From NCBI GenBank assembly GCA_017395275.1, contig JAFPVN010000311.1, positions 1 to 5,727 on the forward strand: DNA of 5,727 bases, in the 5' to 3' direction. Made by a program: the position numbers and the translations under genes. This stretch comes from Candidatus Methanomethylophilaceae archaeon (GTDB taxonomy: Archaea; Thermoplasmatota; Thermoplasmata; Methanomassiliicoccales; Methanomethylophilaceae). The notes beneath the pieces are model-generated. The model saw only the letters and a list, made by a program, of their open reading frames with translations. It was not told the DNA's origin and ran no database searches. Shown piece after piece: positions 4,039 through 5,727 of the stretch (position 1 is its first letter; every line of letters begins with the position of its first letter).

Positions 4039-5727
4039 TCAGGCTGCGGCATCGACGGTGAACATCTTGATCCTGAAGTTGTCCACCTGTATGCCCTTGC
4101 TCACGTTATCCTCGTTGACGTAGGTATCGTGCCAATCGTACCATGTGCCGTCCTTGAGATAGAAGCTCTCGCCGACGTTGACGACCGTCGTCGCATAGAT
4201 GGCCTTTTTCGAATCGCCGCTGTGCGCCTTGTCGTAACCGAAGTTGTAGTCCGCCACGTAGAGGTCCTTTCCGTCGGAGTCTTTGCTCTTCTCCGTCACC
4301 ACGATGGAGATCTTGTCATCCTTGGACAGCTGGACGTCCTTGTCGACGATGATCATATGGAATCCCTCGCATCCGAGGTCCTTGGTAATCTCGAAGAGCA
4401 GTTCTCCGTCGACGGGGTTCGCATATCCATCTTTGAGCCTGTAGACGCTGATGTTGGTCTCCGAACCGTACATGGAGGTCTTGACGGAGACAGATCTGAG
4501 CGTCTCCTTCTCGCCGGTGACGGTGAACACGTTCGCGGACTTGAGGACGTCACCGGATTTCAGGGTCCCCTCCCTCTCCGTGGGCAGGAAGTCGTAGACG
4601 TATGTGTTGAACGAGCCCGTGCCCTTGTCGATGTCCTTGGTGAACTCGTAGCTCAGGATGTTGCGCAGGGTCCTGTCGCAGTACGAGATCCAGAAGTATC
4701 CGGTGTGCTTCCCTTCCGCGTTGGTTATGCCCCATGCCGCCTTCCCGATGGGCCTCCCGTCGCTGTCGACGGTGTAGTCGGTCTCGGAGCCCCAGCTGTT
4801 ATTGCACAGCCAGGCACCGTCCTGCTTGGGGGTGTTCTTGAAGTTGGATTTGGAGTAGCCGTCATCCCATCCCACGACCTGTATCGCATGGTTGGAGGTG
4901 GCCAGCCTCTCCTCGTTGTTGCTGAACTGGGACCATGTGGCCTCGTTGAACGATCCGTCATCGTCGTCGGAGTAGTAGGACATGGCGAGCCCGTGTCCCG
5001 CCTGCAGCTCCTTCTTCATGATGTCGACGATCTTATCGTCCACGCCTGCCCACTTGCTGTCCTTGACATTGAACGGGCTGGGGAGCATGTTGCCGTTCAG
5101 CATCGTGTATCCTGCGGTTAGGTTGCGGTTGCTGTAACCGTACTCGTCCGTGGCAGGTATGGTCCAGTCCGTCATCTCCGTGTAGTAGTTGTTGTCCTTG
5201 AGCTTGTTCAGCATGTAGTTCCTTGTGGAATTCTTGAAAATCTCTACCGCCTGAGTTACAGCTTCTGGACTGGCTTGTGCAGTCTCTGCGTCGAAGCCAT
5301 CTGGGAACACATATCCTGCCGCTCTTCTGACATTGATGAAATTATCCAGACTCGTACTCTTTTCGACGAATTCGGCGAAATCATCCCAATCATACGGTTG
5401 GACGATATTATCCAGGTATGCCAAGGTGTTCGCCAATCCGGCGGGCTCATCCGCGCCGTTGAACCACTGGTATGCGGTCACCTTGCCTGCTCCCCAGTAG
5501 CCGAAGTAGTCCTTGCCGGATTCCTTCACGGGTCCGACACCGGTCGAATACAGCGATGCGGCCATCACGGCCCTTCCCCCGTTGTCGAAGACATCGTCGT
5601 CCCTGGTGCTGTTGCTGAGGCGGTATCCCTCTCCGATCTGTGTATCCGTCTCGGCATCGGTCACTGGATGCAGTGCGAACCATGCGAGATGTCTCTCCGA
5701 CAGGTCGAGCTCCTCGCCGTACGTCTG
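4039..5727 (-). CDS. C1 (papain-like) cysteine peptidase with lectin-like C-terminal region, partial (N-terminus off right edge)
   Basis: The frame is open from the right edge, giving 562 visible residues; numbering here counts from the first visible codon. It begins inside the peptidase domain at EELDLSERHLAWFA, the DLSE segment that normally follows the catalytic cysteine, so that cysteine, any signal peptide and the true start lie beyond 5727. DNGG (48-51) follows. The catalytic histidine is H280 in SNHAIQVVGWDDG (codon 4890-4888) and the asparagine is N310 in NNSWG (codon 4800-4798), with GYFWISYCD (343-351) closing the domain. Residues about 370-560 form a beta-rich segment matching the lectin-like domain that follows C1 peptidases in many archaea and bacteria. 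An acidic SDDDDGS (253-259) might bind calcium. There is no C-terminal membrane anchor. An internal GTG at 5664 is not the start. Probably secreted and active on surface or host proteins (inference). Confidence 0.88.
   Translation of the reverse strand, partial: QTYGEELDLSERHLAWFALHPVTDAETDTQIGEGYRLSNSTRDDDVFDNGGRAVMAASLYSTGVGPVKESGKDYFGYWGAGKVTAYQWFNGADEPAGLANTLAYLDNIVQPYDWDDFAEFVEKSTSLDNFINVRRAAGYVFPDGFDAETAQASPEAVTQAVEIFKNSTRNYMLNKLKDNNYYTEMTDWTIPATDEYGYSNRNLTAGYTMLNGNMLPSPFNVKDSKWAGVDDKIVDIMKKELQAGHGLAMSYYSDDDDGSFNEATWSQFSNNEERLATSNHAIQVVGWDDGYSKSNFKNTPKQDGAWLCNNSWGSETDYTVDSDGRPIGKAAWGITNAEGKHTGYFWISYCDRTLRNILSYEFTKDIDKGTGSFNTYVYDFLPTEREGTLKSGDVLKSANVFTVTGEKETLRSVSVKTSMYGSETNISVYRLKDGYANPVDGELLFEITKDLGCEGFHMIIVDKDVQLSKDDKISIVVTEKSKDSDGKDLYVADYNFGYDKAHSGDSKKAIYATTVVNVGESFYLKDGTWYDWHDTYVNEDNVSKGIQVDNFRIKMFTVDAAA

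Noticed and set aside
4129..5121. A 330-codon plus-strand frame opposite the peptidase
   Set aside because: It is a Val/Leu/Asp-rich shadow without motifs. The minus strand carries the His and Asn of a C1 peptidase.
5662..5664. GTG at 5664 as the start of the peptidase
   Set aside because: The frame stays open to the window edge and the upstream residues match the DLSE segment of C1 peptidases, so the gene continues.

Overview
The window looks archaeal, most likely a gut-type methanogen of the Thermoplasmatota (Methanomassiliicoccales). That placement is inference. It rests on a diphthamide-synthesis gene (diphthamide is made only by archaea and eukaryotes), TATA-like boxes about 26-28 bases ahead of start codons with no ribosome binding site (leaderless style), high GC, and a large secreted-type C1 peptidase of a kind seen in gut archaea. 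The sequence was read by eye, so no assignment has been checked against a database.

Layout. Bases 1-587 (minus) hold most of rpiA, ribose-5-phosphate isomerase, cut by the left edge. A 102-base divergent promoter region separates it from dph6 (690-1361, plus), the last enzyme of diphthamide synthesis. dph6 converges with no spacer on a three-gene minus-strand operon that reads 2516 to 1362: two small multidrug resistance (SMR) membrane subunits, then a redoxin-fold protein with an altered peroxidatic motif. The operon genes are separated by 1 base and then overlap by 4, so they are probably co-translated. A 133-base divergent promoter with a perfect 7-bp inverted repeat between two TATA boxes separates this operon from a plus-strand acyltransferase (2650-3954) that carries a zinc ribbon and a C-terminal PH-like segment. 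After an 84-base gap with a strong hairpin terminator, the right third (4039-5727, minus) is a C1 (papain-like) peptidase with a lectin-like C-terminal region, cut by the right edge before its catalytic cysteine.

How they may work together. rpiA and dph6 are housekeeping genes. The SMR pair has opposite charge bias and resembles the paired exporters YkkC/YkkD, so it probably forms a heteromeric antiparallel exporter of a small cation. Why a redoxin is coupled to it is unknown. The acyltransferase and peptidase look like accessory, host- or envelope-related genes. The acyltransferase is unexpected in a lineage whose phospholipids are ether-linked. No mobile element, CRISPR array, tRNA or rRNA gene was seen, and no gene-free stretch exceeds 300 bases.
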